A DNA stretch of 64,000 nt from Hyperoodon ampullatus. Taxonomy: Eukaryota; Chordata; Mammalia; Artiodactyla; Ziphiidae. The stretch covers positions 32,597,980 to 32,661,979 of the forward strand of contig OX457074.1 of the NCBI GenBank assembly GCA_949752795.1, in the 5' to 3' direction. Under the pieces are notes generated by a model. That model ran no database searches. It was not told the DNA's origin and worked only from the letters and a program-made list of their open reading frames with translations. The position numbers were made by a program, and so were the translations under genes. Shown here piece after piece: positions 1 through 12,545 of the stretch. How positions within the stretch are numbered: position 1 is the first letter of the stretch; each line of letters starts with the position of its first letter.

Positions 1-25
1 GAATTAAATCAATTAACTGTCTTAC

Positions 26-116
26 CTCCTGTTCAGAGAGCCCATCAATAATTTCAGAAATCTCATGTTCACTCCTAGCAATGGTGGCTGAAAGACCAGC
101 TCCCCTCTGCCCAACT
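26..116 (-). CDS. NCOR1: NCOR1 exon 11, residues 362-391
   Basis: The 91-nt exon opens with the third base of the split Arg361 codon and then reads VGQRGAGLSATIARS through to GLSEQE. The acceptor is TTTAG at 117-121 and the donor GTAAG at 21-25, both read on the minus strand. The segment sits just before the deacetylase-activation/SANT1 region of the family. It is the last coding exon inside the window, and the gene continues to the left. Confidence 0.97.
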
Positions 117-1325
117 CTAAATATGAGGGAGAAATTTTAGATATATTTAAAGGCCTTTTATAAAGAAGACATATCAGTTAGATTACTTTTATATCGATTT
201 CTTTTCTGAATGGGACTTTTTAATGAACTAGAAGTCAGAGAAGAAACCTAAAATGCTATTGAGAAACTACTTTTAAGCAATATGTTTAAGCCATTTATCT
301 ATAAAATTAGTAACAATTTAAATGCTAAGATTTCTTTTTAAAGGTTACATGTCTAAGTTCCCATGGCAGAACTGTTTATGTGAAACTTCTGGAAAACTAC
401 AGTTATTGGTGTCATTTTCATCTCAAAGAGCAGTCCTTTGTCTGCCTTCCAGAGAACAGGATAGCAGACTTAGAAAAATACACAAAACATTTTTAAAGGG
501 ATGGGGAAAAAACACAATCATTATCCCTGACAGAAACTTAATTGTGATTAACGGGGCTTTCATGAGACAGTGGAGAAGAAAAATAAAGCTTCTACCTTTG
601 CAAAAGTACTTGTTCTCTAAAAGTAAAAAGAAATCAGAAACTACATACCAATAACAAAGGATTTCTCAATTAGCAATCAATTTAAGAGTTTTGATCATGT
701 TGGGAGGTGACGAAGAACTGTGAGACATGCAAGTCTATTCTTACTGTCATTTCCAAAGGAATGAGCGTTTTCAAGAACTGAAGAATTAATTTCAAAATAT
801 TCACTTAAATTTAGATTCAACAGCATGATTAAATATAAAAAATTAATATTAAATTCACTAAGGCATAAACATTGTTAGCTGATAATGAAGTTTTATATTC
901 AAAATAAAAGTTCTTAGACTCACAGACACAGAGAACAGACTTGTGGTTGCCAAGGGGCAGGGGAGGGATGGATTGGGAGTTTGGGATTAGCAGATGCAAA
1001 CTATTATATATAGCATAGATAAACAAGGCCCTACTGTATAGCACAGGGAACTGTATTCAATATCCTGTGATAAACCATAGTGGAAAAGAATATTAAAAAG
1101 AATGTATATATATATGTATAACTGAATCACTTTGCTATAGAGCAGAAATTAACACAACACTGTAAATCAACTATACTTCCATTGGAAAAAAAAAGAGGAA
1201 AAACATAATAAAAGTTCTTTATGAACTTTCTTAATGATTAGATTCAGGTAACAATAAATATTGTGAAGGATCAAAAGTATGATTCAAAGGAAAACAGCAT
1301 AGCCATTAAACATCAAACCACTTAC
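117..1325 (-). other. NCOR1 intron 10
   Basis: This 1.2-kb GT-AG intron contains an L1 3'-end fragment near 905-1200 and otherwise AT-rich sequence. The open frames at 322-654 and 829-1044 have no family resemblance or gene-like context, so nothing else is called. Confidence 0.9.
905..1200 (+). mobile_element. L1 3' end fragment (cetartiodactyl type)
   Basis: The text 'ctactgtatagcacaggga', then 'tataactgaatcactttgc', then 'aacactgtaaatcaactat' and an A-rich tail is the usual 3' UTR end of L1 in cetartiodactyls. The piece is 5'-truncated and non-coding. A second copy of the same 3' end lies at about 19935-20130. Confidence 0.8.
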
Positions 1326-1498
1326 CGCTGAAACCGTTCTTGCTGTTCTCTTTGTTTTCGAATTTCTGGAAACTGTTTTTCATAATACTCCCTTGTTTTG
1401 CTTTCTTTAGCTTTCCTCCGAGGATTATTTTCTATTCTGTCCACTTTTTTCTCCCATGCCTCCATGAGCTGATCATAACGTTGGCAGATTTTTTGCTC
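1326..1498 (-). CDS. NCOR1: NCOR1 exon 10, residues 304-361
   Basis: The 173-nt exon encodes EQKICQRYDQLMEAWEKKVD through FPEIRKQREQQERFQ, plus two bases of Arg361. Donor GTAAG lies at 1321-1325 and the acceptor AG at 1499-1500. The sequence is highly charged and helical, and the exon lies at and just after the second predicted coiled coil of NCOR1 (about residues 299-328 in the human protein, recalled). It is a perfect in-phase join with exons 9 and 11. Confidence 0.98.
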
Positions 1499-3812
1499 CT
1501 ATTAAATACCCGTAGCAAATTAATAATTAAACTAAACTCTGTGATTCTGACAAACCTAATACTTTAAAGTAAAGGTTACTTCTTAAGGCTAAGTCAGAAG
1601 TACATGTGGCCTATGACTCAACTGTGAGTGAAAAGCTGTCCTTGATCTGAAAGAAGAGAAAGAAAGGGAGCTGTTTTCTAGGAAAGATCAACACATAGAG
1701 CCTATTGTGGCTGGATTTTTTAGTTAATATTAAGACTATACAAATTAACAAACTAAATGATGAGCCACTCTGATAACAATTACATCTTCACTGTCAAAAA
1801 AAATGGAAAATGAGAAATAGAAACATGTAAATAGTTCATAATCCCAGAGGCAAGTGGATTAACATTTTGTTGTTATCCTTCCAATATGTCAGAGAAAACA
1901 CTCACACTTAAACCATCCCTCTACTGCTGGACGTTTTGGTTACTTGCAGTTTTTTCTTACTACAAATAATGCCATATAATGAACATTTTTTGACAGTCTG
2001 GAAAAGGCAGAAATTGGATGTACTTTATGATAAAAAGAAATGCAGTAAACTACATGAAATCGAGAACGAATGCTTTTAGAGAAAAGAATAATGTATGATC
2101 TCATTTTTCAAACAGAGAAGAAGAAAAAAAGAACCGTGCACTACAAGCCCCAGACCATGGGTGTGAGACAACGAAAGGGCCTGCCACACGGTCAGCTCCA
2201 GGAAGCGGCTGCGAGGGGAAAGCACTGCCTTCCCCATGCCCGTCTCCTCATAGCCTGTCTACTCCTGGGTCTACTCCTGGGCCTCCACCTGCGCTCAGCT
2301 CTAGGCCGCCCCCTCGGTCTCATCTGGATTCAAGCAACGGCCTCCTTCCTAAATGACTCCCACGCACCCTGAATGGCATAACCAGATGCAACTTCTTAAA
2401 ACACAGAGCTCAACATTTCACTTCCTCAGCTCAAACACTTAAAAGCCGCCCTCAGGATCTGTGCACGACCCGGCCCTGGCTTCCCTGCCCAGCCTCACTC
2501 CTCGCCACCCTCCCAGCTCAGTCCAAGCCCAGCCCTCTCCAACCTGCCGCACTCCCTCCACTTCCCAGACTTCCCGTGAGCTGCTCCCACTGCTTGTGAA
2601 AGTCTGCAGAGGACTGGTTTTCCTGTGCAACACCCCTCATGATTCATATCTGCGCCAGCTGTCCCCTTACACGCTCTCATGGTCATCTGTACATCCTGTG
2701 CCATCGTAAGACCACAACACTGTAATCGCCTGCAGCCTCATCTACCCCCTTACTCCTTAGGCTCCCTAAGGGCTAAAACCACGTGGCTGCCCGTTCCCTT
2801 TGTAGAATAATACATGGGACAAAGGAAATAGTCCATAAGTATTTATTAAGCAAATCAATGAACATATCAAATTCATAACTAAATACCCTGTGAAGTATGA
2901 AAACAAAGTCCATGCTTCTGTGTTTGTGTCTCCAGATAGCAAATTTAGCAATTACACCATAATTACAACAAAATTATCAGATAGAAAAAAATACTTTAGC
3001 TAATTTCTTATTTATATGTGTATGCTCTTGGCAAAAAAAAAAAAAAAGATTCAAGACCAGTAATTTAAGAAAGTATCTGAAGGACTAGACTGGCAAATTA
3101 GAACATTAGAAGTTATATACCAAATAAAAGCTGTTGACCCTTACAATTCATTAAACTGTCATGTCCTTAAATACAAGGTACAAAGTTCATTTCTGATGTG
3201 AATCAAAGAACATCATTTATTCACTAAAAAACAATTTAAATGAATTAATAGTCTGTCTAAAATTAGTAGGAACACACTATAAAAATAAGAATACTGGCAT
3301 TGTATTTTCTGTAACTTAATTTCCATGAAGATTATAACCACAAAATTTTTAGACTGCAAGTCATATAATAAATATGAAAAACGATGTGAATTTGAAAAAG
3401 CTGAACTTTAGCTGACTCAGTTTCTAATAAGAAAGAACAGTGGTGTCTTATCAGCATGACCATAACTTACCCACATTTGTTTGAGGGTTAAGGGACTAAA
3501 TGTAGATCATCCTATTTCTCTTTCATATTTTTTTTTAACTACTCACCATTTTCTTTATTTTGGCTAGATGAAAATGTTATACACAGATGACCAAAGAAAT
3601 TAATTTGATAATGATATTAAATGTGATTTATGACATCAAAATGTTGCTAGAATTAGATTTATATTCACGTCACATCTATAGTTACTGTCTAAATCAGCAC
3701 CTGTTCTCATGTGTGATCAAGAACCGTTCTCACTACAATGGGAAAGCGAATGCCTGAAGAAGCGCGGACGGGAAAGTTGCACAAATTTCAGTTAACAAGG
3801 ATAGGACCTCAC
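1499..3812 (-). other. NCOR1 intron 9
   Basis: The 2.3-kb intron has a probable antisense old-L1 3' piece at about 1860-2000 and a GC-richer L2-like stretch at 2390-2790. The rest is AT-rich with no recognised feature. The 100-residue frame at 2070-2372 overlaps the GC-rich patch and shows no known domain. Confidence 0.85.
2390..2790 (+). repeat. Probable ancient L2 fragment
   Basis: C-rich text with 'cttcctcagctcaaacactt', 'ctgctcccactgctt' and a later 'taccccctt...gctccctaagggc' resembles the 3' part of L2 ('ccttcaaaacccagctcaaa' to 'gagctccttgagggcag'). It is diverged; the assignment is by memory of the consensus and is moderate. Confidence 0.45.
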
Positions 3813-3879
3813 CCTTTGTTTTCTTGCATGATTTCTTCTTTTAAAAAATAAAATGAGTTTTTTCCTCATCACCTGGTTT
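3813..3879 (-). CDS. NCOR1: NCOR1 exon 9, residues 282-303
   Basis: This 67-nt exon has no long open frame of its own and was found by searching for the missing peptide. It completes Thr281 and reads NQVMRKKLILFFKRRNHARK, then QR. The donor is GTGAGG (3807-3812) and the acceptor TTCTAG (3880-3885). The strongly basic stretch is typical of this part of NCOR1/NCOR2. The exon is in phase with exons 8 and 10. Confidence 0.97.
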
Positions 3880-6292
3880 CTAGAAGAGAAAAATATGGTT
3901 GTATGACATTAAGAAAAAGTACAATAATGCATTCACTTTTTTGTTTTCAGAGACACTGAAAAACAAGCGAAGATCACTTAAGAATATATGATGTAATCAA
4001 AGTTAACCCTAATTTTTTTCACCCTGCAAAATAAGACTCCTGCAATAATTAGAACTGACTAAAATTCCTCCCATTCTATAGTAAGTCTTTAATACAAATA
4101 GTTCATCTTTAGTTATTACATTCAATTGTAAGGCAAATATTATTTTCAAGTTCTGATTACACAGTTACTGATTCTCCTTAAGAACCCTCATGAGATAAAC
4201 ACCTTGGCACACTCCTGGAGGGAGGGGGGAGTAAGAGAAGGCGTAGCTTGTGAAGTTATCTCCTCCCTCAGGTATGTGCTGCCCTCCCTGTGAGAGTGCA
4301 CCAACACAGAGGCGGCTTCTTCTTTACACAGAAACAACACAATACACTCTAAGACGCCACGGAGGCCAACGTGACAGGACAGGAAGACTTCCCTTATAAT
4401 TTAGTGTAATAGTTTCACTTTTCAAATTGGAAGCACTGCAACCTTCAAAAACAATGACATGCAGGCTCATATGTAAATATTTATAGCCCACCTACTTCCA
4501 GAAAGGACTTCAAGCTGATTATTCAAATATAAATACAAAGCCAAGGCAAGTAGAAGTAATTTTTTGGATTATCTGCCACTCAGGACTAACACTGACACTG
4601 GCTCCACTCAAATAAGCATGGACAGTCAGGAGCTGGCTATATGGAAAAGTAGCCAAGAGATGAAGAGAATTATTAAAAGGAACGTTTGCTATTTCATACA
4701 AAGCAAATGACGGTGATGACAAAATAGCTACTGAACGATCCATACAGACGCATGCAGCTGAGCGAACGGTATTTCACAAGGTGACGTACAGCAGGAGCGT
4801 TACCATATATTCAGTTTGCTCTCATTGTGATTATGTGCTACTCAAAAGCAAATGACAATCAATAAATATAACTTAAAATGTTTCCTAAGAATTTAAATGA
4901 AGAACCCCATCGCAGGACAGTGTGATAAGCACTGTCGTAGGCAACGTAGCTAATATGAAATAAATCAGGGCTGCTCTGCAGCTAGAATCAGGGAAGAGAC
5001 AGAACACAAACATAACGGAAGCTTTGCGGGAAAAATAATCATTAAAAGTAGCCAACTAGATTTTATCTGCTATTCTCCTTTGTAAAAATGTTAAAACAGC
5101 GAAACAGTTCCAAAACAAGGTATATTTTATATGAGTTTTGCCTAACCTACTTCTAAGGGCTGTCAAGCCCATAGCAGCATCTCACAGAAAAATTCTAAGT
5201 ATATGACTTTTATTATAAACCACTTACTTAACAAAAGTTAAAATTATTCAAATTTCAATTTTTGTCATGCATACTACCATGCAAATTATATTTGCCACCA
5301 GTTCTGCAAAGTAGTCAACTATTGCACATACTCTCAGTAAGAAAATTTTTTAAAAGAAAAAAAAAAGATATATATATATATATAAATAGCAATGTGCTCA
5401 TTAGTAACGGTACTAGTAAATAAGTATAATGTTCTGGTTATACTTAATAAAACATATAAAGTAGAAATATCACATTTTTGTTACAAACTAAGAATAATTC
5501 ATCTAAAATTCTCTTAAAATATGATAATAAAAAAAAAGATACCTATCTAGCTTCCTCTCTTACTTCAATCAGATCAGTAAATTAGGTTTTCTTTTCGCTT
5601 ATTTTCTCATTCCAAAATGTGCATCCATAAAGGCCTGGTGTCTGGGATGAGCAAGGCTAAGCAAACTACAACCTGGAGCAGTCTCCTCACCCACATGAGG
5701 TGGCTGAGCGCTTCCAAGGCACCAGGACATGAAATGGCAGAAGGGTCTACAAATACCGTCATTAGCAAGAGTCATGGAAGGGATTTCCCTAGAATAGGAT
5801 TTTGAATAATGATAAAATGATCCGTGGCACTTCTACTTTGCAATGGCAGATGTGGCTTGGTGGGGGACGGTGTCATCACTAGTCTTAAATGAAAAAGCTT
5901 CATTATCTTACTTCATCATGCGCCTTGCAGGTACTCCACTGAAAAAAAGACAAAACAGGAGGCAAAAAATTCAAGCCTCAAGGTAAGCCATTTCAATGTT
6001 AAGTATCCACCTTTTTTACTAGCAGATTATAAAACCAGCTAGTTTTATGCAATAATTTATTTCATTTTTTGGCCTCGGAAACTCAAAGCTGTTACCCCAA
6101 CCCCCAAGAAGCCAGAGGAAGATAACATATAGTAAAACGACAGCAAATTACACAAATCTAAAACACACCTACACTGTATTATAACACACCTACACTATAT
6201 TATAATACTATGTCAGCAGATAACATAAAAATGATCTCTTTATAGAATATACAGTCTTTAACTGAAGAACTCCAAAGATGATCAATACTTAC
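3880..6292 (-). other. NCOR1 intron 8
   Basis: The 2.4-kb intron is AT-rich, with a short (TA)n run near 5376-5386. No SINE lies here. The frames at 4519-4743 and 5617-5805 are not supported as genes. A 21-bp unit is repeated in tandem at about 6162-6205, within 'acacctacactgtattat'-like text. Confidence 0.85.
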
Positions 6293-6345
6293 GTCTTGAT
6301 GTTCTCATGGTACACCTTGGTATCTGATGGCTGGTTATAGAGTGG
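6293..6345 (-). CDS. NCOR1: NCOR1 exon 8, residues 264-281
   Basis: The 53-nt exon reads PLYNQPSDTKVYHENIK plus two bases of Thr281. The donor is GTAAGT ending at 6292 and the acceptor TTTATAG begins at 6346. It lies within the N-terminal region reported for SIN3/TBL1-type partners in the family. Confidence 0.97.
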
Positions 6346-6907
6346 CTATAAAATAAATCAAACATTTATATACAAAATGGTGTACATCATATGTCTATGA
6401 AGAGACAAAGACACAATTTCTATCTCAATGGAAGCCGAGGTACACTACTACTGGGTCTACACAACAGACGCCCTACCAAAACCTCCAGACTCAGGTTCCC
6501 TGAATAACTCTGTCCACCCCATCTCCTAACAATGCCACTGCTCTAAGAAAGTTCATAAATCCACTGTATCCCATAATAAATTTATTCATAGATTTTTTTA
6601 ATTTCAAAGGCAAAGGAGGATTAAACACCAATATTACCCTAACAGTATGATTCAAAGAGCTTTCTATTTCTGTTCTTACTTCTTTCTCCTTCTAACCAAG
6701 TGATTAAATGGCTGCTCAGGCAAAAACACAATCAGGAAAATGCTTCTGCAAAGGTAACCAAGTTCGTGCACATTATTTCAAGCTTATCACCCTTACTGCC
6801 CAGCTACATCACTCTCATCCCAAAGTAAGTGACTGTATTCCATTTTATCCCAAGAAAAACTGCTATAAAAAGAGCACTAGACATGAAAAAAGAAATTTCT
6901 TACTTAC
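6346..6907 (-). other. NCOR1 intron 7
   Basis: This short intron of 562 bases shows no recognised repeat or RNA gene. The frame beginning at 6708 reads through into exon 7 on the opposite strand and is a shadow. Confidence 0.88.
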
Positions 6908-6964
6908 CAGTTCAACTTTTGGGCCAAGACCTTCAAATATTTTATGAGCTTCTTCTGCTTTTTT
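6908..6964 (-). CDS. NCOR1: NCOR1 exon 7, residues 245-263
   Basis: The 57-nt exon reads KKAEEAHKIFEGLGPKVEL in phase 0 on both sides. Donor GTAAGTA is at 6901-6907 and acceptor CTAG at 6965-6968. Because it is phase 0/0 and 19 codons long, skipping it would keep the frame. Confidence 0.97.
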
Positions 6965-7516
6965 CTAGATAAAAACATTATTATATTGTATAATTAAAAA
7001 TTATATTACCTAAATGCAAAATCACTTCCAATTTAATAATATTTACTTAAATACTAATCTACAGTCAAACTTATCCTTATTTCCAAATATTCTTCTTTCA
7101 TATGATAGCCTGAAATACTCTCTAATTTTATTTTCATAACTCCCTCACGAAATTCAGTCAAATCTGAACATTTGTATTGAAAGCAAAACCTAAAGAATTG
7201 GTAAATTCTTAAAAACAAACAGATATTAAGATTCCAGGGAGAGGGAACAGAGATTCACTATTAGAAATGAATCCTTCAAACATTTTTAATACTTCAACTC
7301 AATGTCTTTATGGTATTTTATGCTTTTAAATTTTCATTAAAGTTGCCAATGTTTACTATGGTAAGCCAAATTGATCTCTTTGAAGAAAAGCTTATAATGA
7401 GCATATTTTCCAATTATAAGAAAACCTTAGTAATAATAGAGAAAACAACCAGTTTGAATTACTCTAAGTATTCAGTAATAAATAAATGTTGAATTATATA
7501 CTTTTACATGTTTTTC

Positions 7517-7755
7517 AAAAGTAAAATCAGGGCTTCCCTGGTGGCGCAGTGGTTGAGAGTCCGCCTGCCGATACAGGGGACACAGGTTCGTGCCCCGGTC
7601 CGGGAAGATCCCACATGCTGCGGAGCGGCTGGGTCTGTGAGCCATGGCCGCTGAGCCTGCGCGTCCGGAGCCTGTGCTCCGCAACGGGAGAGGCCACAAC
7701 AGTGAGAGGCCCACGTACCGCAAAAAAAAAAAAAAAAAAAAGAAAAGTAAAATCA
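7517..7755 (+). mobile_element. CHR-type SINE, family A, with flanking duplications
   Basis: The body at 7530-7742 has the tRNA-like head 'cttccctggtggcgcagtgg', box-B-like 'ggttcgtgccc', the 'gagccatggccgctgagcc' middle and an A tail. The direct repeat AAAAGTAAAATCA occurs at 7517-7529 and 7743-7755. Frames here on both strands are SINE translations. Confidence 0.97.
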
Positions 7756-8299
7756 TCTAGACCAAAGTGCTATCTATCTAACAGAAATCTACCTTTAATA
7801 GACAAATGAAATATAACAAAGTTCAATACTAAAGCTGTTTAAGCTGGAATTTGACATCCAGCAAATGTGTCGGGGGTTCTCAGATCTCTCTCTTGCCCCA
7901 GCACATGCTCACTAGTAACAACAAGGGCTCACTGCCCGCTGCAGAGACTCCCACGTCCACGCACTGTGGCTGGGAAACTCTCCAGGGCTTCTGATGCAAC
8001 ACACAAATGGGAATGGAATTAATCAGTATCCCCAAGTGTAGAGAAAGATGTTCCCTTAAAATAAACATTATCCTTTTCATTTATCAATTACAATAGTTCA
8101 AATATTTATTTAGCATATATTATGTGAAAAGGACTATGTTTAATTAGCAAAGGAAGCTCAAAGTACTGTAACGCACTTTCCAAACTCCAAGAAATTTAAA
8201 ATGTTATTAAGATGAGAAATAAACATATCAAAAATATCATATACAAAACTATTAAAAAAAACCCACTGAACTTGCATAGCTAATGCTATTTCTGTAGAT

Positions 8300-8490
8300 A
8301 GTTTTAAGTCGATTTGTCGACCTTGGTATTCTTAACATTTGGGCCAGACATTTCTTTGTCATGGGGGCTGTTCTGTGCACTGCAGGCTATTCAGCAGTAC
8401 CCCGGCCTCTACCCACTAGATGCCAGCAGCACTCCACCGCTCCCCCAAGTTACAACAATCAAAACAGTCTGCAGTTGAGAACAATGTTTT
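8300..8490. mobile_element. MER5A-like hAT DNA transposon remnant
   Basis: The text 'gggccagacatttctttgtc', 'gggggctgttctgtgcactg' and 'ctctacccactagatgccag' matches the well-known MER5A body, flanked by decayed 'cttggtattc' and 'cagttgagaac' ends. It is non-autonomous and old. Confidence 0.8.
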
Positions 8491-9009
8491 AATCTCAAAA
8501 AGCCAAAATGTAATTAACAGAAAATTTATTAGCTTTAAGGTATATGTTAAATAACACACAAACAGCATAATCACAGATGATAAATTTGGAATATCTAGCA
8601 CCTACAGCTGATTCTCTCAAGACGACCTACACTCTCCAATGTTTAAACCTGCTTTCTTGAGGCACTCCACGTTACATAGAGTCTATGCCAAGAACAGGCA
8701 GGCTAAGTGAGGCTGTAACAGAGAATACTGAGAGACAAGGGGGAAATCGTATCACGACAAATATTTACTGGTATCCTATTACGTAAAGGCACTTACCTCT
8801 TCAGGGCTAATTTTAAAGGCTAATATTTAAGGTGCCTGCATATCCCAAGATTTAAGTTTTGCAAAATTTTATTACATATTTGACTTCATGTTGGCTTAAC
8901 TGCTAAGAGCAGATTAACCTATCGTTTGGCAGAATTAATTTAAAACCTTCACATTTACATAATATAATTTTATTCTAAGTGTATAGATAGAAGTAATTAA
9001 TGCCTCAAA

Positions 9010-9560
9010 CATATGTTGACTATGTTCTATGTGCCAGGCACCTGCGAGACACTAAGGAAACAATGAATAAGATATCCTTCCTGGTGTAAGAAGATAACGA
9101 GTCTTGAAAGGCTTCATAGAGAAAATGAGACTTGAGCTGGGTCCTGAAGTCGAGTGCACTCAACAGACAAGAAAGGCAAGCCACGGGGATGCCTGACGGC
9201 AGAGGCAACATCACGGGGTAAATTACTAACATCAAGGGAACATTCACACCTGTTCTGGTAGGGTATGGCTAAGAAAGGAGTATTGGGCCACGGGCCACCC
9301 AGGCAGGCATGTAAGCACTGATGAAAAGGTTGGGCTACTCTGTAGAAAGGGGGAAATCATCAAAAGGTTTTATTTGGAGAACCACGTCAGGGGGCTCAAA
9401 TATGAAGGATGGATTAGAAAGAAAAAAAAGACTGAAGGAAGGAAACTCAGCATCTATGAGAGGTGAGGGCTCCAATCAAGCAACTGGCAAAGGAGGAAGA
9501 GAGAAGCAATTGACCAGACCTATATCCAGGAGGCAGGACTGAGGCTCTTCATTGATTAAC
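9010..9560 (-). repeat. Ancient L2-like sequence, antisense
   Basis: The text 'tatgtgccaggcacctg', then 'gagacttgagctgggtcctgaag' and a later 'gggctactc...ggagg' pattern follows the antisense order of old L2 relics. It is strongly diverged; frames at 9020-9247 and 9321-9542 fall inside and are not genes. Confidence 0.5.
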
Positions 9561-9838
9561 CAAGTCTGCAGAGTGGCAAAGAGAGAGAAATCGATAGTTC
9601 CCAGGACAATGGCCGTGGTGACCAGAGGTTGTTGGCACTAAGTACATTCTCCACTGTCAATCACTTTCTTTCTTCTGGTGCCACGTTAACTTGCAAATCA
9701 TTCAATCAAAATATAAACATGTTCCTGAAAGCTTCACTGCACACCCCCTCTTTTCTATACGTATTACAATGCTGAAATTAGAGCACTTACAAATATTTTT
9801 GGAACCTACAACTGGGAAGGGTAACAGCAAATTGAAAA

Positions 9839-10073
9839 CAGTCCAGGGCTTCCCTGGTGGCACAGTGGTTGAGAGTCCGCCTGCCGATGCAGGGGACACG
9901 GGTTCATGCCCCGGTCCGGGAGGATCCCACATGCCGCGGAGTGGCTGGGCCCGTGAGCCATGGCCGCAGAGCCTGCGCGTCCAGAGCCCGTGCTCCGCAA
10001 CGGGAGAGGCCACAGCAGTGAGAGGCCCGCGTACCGCCAAAAAAAAAAAAAAAAAAAAAAAAAAGCAGTCCAG
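9839..10073 (+). mobile_element. CHR-type SINE, family A
   Basis: The body is 9847-10065 with a long A tail. The direct repeat CAGTCCAG lies at 9839-9846 and 10066-10073. The 136- and 144-residue frames here are translations of the SINE and its flanks. Confidence 0.95.
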
Positions 10074-12431
10074 GAGAAGAGTCTGTTTGGAGACTAAATG
10101 AATCCTAGCCTCAAGTTTAAATGTGATACAAGGCAATTTTTCTCCCAGGAAGCCAATTTTAAAACTAACAGTCAGTTTGAGGTAGTTTTCTGCCTTGCAC
10201 TAACTTTCTAAATAAAAGATGCCTCATATGAGATAAGGGCCCCTATCTCTTGGGCCACATTTGGCTTGATTGCCAACCAGTATCTGCCACTGTCAAACAA
10301 GGAACAAGAGGGAGATGTACTCTTGTTGCCTCCCATCGCTCTGTGCCCTCAGTGTCAAAACAGGTAAGGTCATTCATGACAAAAAGCTACAGAGGCAGTG
10401 AAGGTCTAACAAAAGGCAGCACGGTGAGGAGGAAGACCCAGGCAAGGATCAGTGGTGAGAAAGCTGGCCTGCTCCCATCACGCCTCTCGGGGGCTTCTGC
10501 TACCATCCAGGGTCTACTGCACAAGCACCACCAAGGCAGATGACTAGCAGCAGGGGATACAAAAAGAACCTATTTTTTGAAAGATGATTGCTACGATTAC
10601 TGAGTTAAAAACAATCCTCATTACAAGTCTAATATTAAGACAGATTTCAAGTTTGGTTCTTCTATTCTTCACAGAATGTGTAACAAACTGAATTGTAAAT
10701 GCTAAAATGGCAAGAAGAGGTCTAAAAGGAGCTTTCGTTTCTGCTGATGGACATCAAGGAACATTTACTACACTAGCTAATGAAAAAAAATACATATATA
10801 TAAATTAACACAAACTGAATTCTCTATCAGATCTTGTTCAATAGTTTTCAGTCCTCACATCCTAGTCAGGCAACTGCAGAATTCACTAACACTGGAACTG
10901 TTTATTAGGCCTGTAAGAGAAGGCTAATTAAGAAATTCAATCAATTAATAAATATCACTGAATTCAATGTATTTGAAAAGTTAACTCATACTAAGAAAGA
11001 AGTCAATATTTTATTTTATAAGATCCTTTTCCATTATTATCAGCTCTAATCCCTATTTACTTTACCCCTGAAGTCACAAACTGGCCATGAAGCCTATCAG
11101 CCCTCAGAAGTACTTTCTTGTTCTCCAGTGTGTTTTTTTAAAAGCAGGAGATTTCATATAAAATCCATGTACCTTGCTTCTCTTAAACAAGGGAGCACCT
11201 GTTGACCTTGGGCCACATCCCTGCAAGGACCCCAGTGTCACTGCCCTCCAGGCATGCCCTGAGGGGTCCTCATCACTCCTTCCACCGACTGCCCTTCACC
11301 CTCACTGGACTCATCTTCACGTAGGTTGTTCTGCCCAATAAATTGGACTAATTTTGAACCCAGTCAAGGAACTAGTAATAATTGTCCATATTTCTACGTC
11401 TCAGTGACTTAAAATTCCTTAAGTATTGTGTACCTGATGACTTTCGGTTATCTATCTACACACACACATACACCTGGGTCCAAGATCATTCCTATAAAAG
11501 TGTATTTAATGACTATCTCACAGCTCCTTTTCTTAAGGTCAATTTCCTTTAGGATCTGGGATAACCTTGCTACAGGATGCCTGTGTAAGACTCCACTCAC
11601 TACAAGGCAAATGAACTGAAATGACAATCCCCAACTTCTACCTTATGATCACCTTAAGCTGACAAGCCAATTCTCTACCATAGTACTTAAAGCATATAAT
11701 TCTTTCTTGAACTGGGGGCTTCTGGAAGCCCAGTGCTAAGCAGCTCTGTTGAAAGGTTTTCTTCAGATTAAGGTGAAATCAGTTTCCCTTTAACTGCTAG
11801 TTCCTGGGCTGGATTCTGGCCAAAAACTAATTTCAGCATCACAAAATTATTCATAGAATTGAGGCCTGGCTTTCCTAAATCTGTGGACACTTTTAATTAT
11901 GAGTATGGAAGAAGAAATTATTTTAACAAACCTAAAAAAGAAAGTTGACCTAAAGGTCAATGGCCTCATACTTTGTAACTAAAATTCAAAGTACAGCCCA
12001 GCTATCAGTTCTGAAGCAGATAATACAAGTCGTTTCCACGTCCAATGACCATCTCTACTAGAATAGTGTATTTGGCATTAAATGTTGCTTATAAAGTGAA
12101 AAACTACAGAATGGCTGTATTATGTGCTACACACTTGCTTACCACTATTTATATAACAGGAGAGAGACTCAGCTGATAAAATTATACTGTCACAAAATAG
12201 TATTATACCATATAAAATGCAAATGAAATATTAAATAATTTAAGACTCAACTATCAACTTCAGTACATAAAGAAAAAACACCAAGCTTCAGTCAAAGTTT
12301 AAGAACATTAAAAATTATAACAGAAAGCAGGTTTAATACAATTAATATTACCACAGAATACACAGATGACTGGAAAAGGCATAGTCCAGTGGTTTTAAAG
12401 GCCTGTGCCATCAGGAATGGCATGAACTTAC

Positions 12432-12545
12432 CCGATTTTCATCGTAAATAATTTGGACAATACTGCGGTGTTTCTGCTCCACGGGAGGAGGGGACACAGG
12501 CTTCTCAGGCTCTGGAGGTTTAGCAGCTTCTTCTTCGAGCTGTTG
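12432..12545 (-). CDS. NCOR1: NCOR1 exon 6, residues 207-244
   Basis: The 114-nt phase 0/0 exon starts [20 protein letters not shown] and ends IIYDENR. Donor GTAAG is at 12427-12431 and acceptor TTAG at 12546-12549. It carries the end of the GPS2/TBL1 coiled coil and a Pro/Glu-rich linker. Confidence 0.98.

Larger units (their letters stand above)
6965..12431 (-). other. NCOR1 intron 6
   Basis: The 5.5-kb intron holds two family-A SINEs (7530 and 9847), a MER5-like DNA transposon remnant (about 8300-8490) and L2-like text at 9010-9560. The remainder, including 10100-12400, is AT-rich with no gene-like signal. The 97-residue frame at 10250-10543 has no recognised domain and no splice or retrocopy context. 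Confidence 0.85.

Noticed and set aside
2140..2380. GC-rich patch as a CpG-island promoter
   Set aside because: Short, poor in CpG, and located deep in NCOR1 intron 9; it is better explained by an old repeat.
7530..7620. tRNA gene from the A/B-box-like SINE head
   Set aside because: The tRNA-like head is part of a SINE with A tail and target duplications; no intact cloverleaf was seen.
9702..10136. 144- and 136-residue frames and many similar ones across the window (WAREPWPLSLRVRSLCSATG-like)
   Set aside because: The same peptide recurs wherever a family-A SINE lies, on both strands. These are translations of SINE text, not a protein family.
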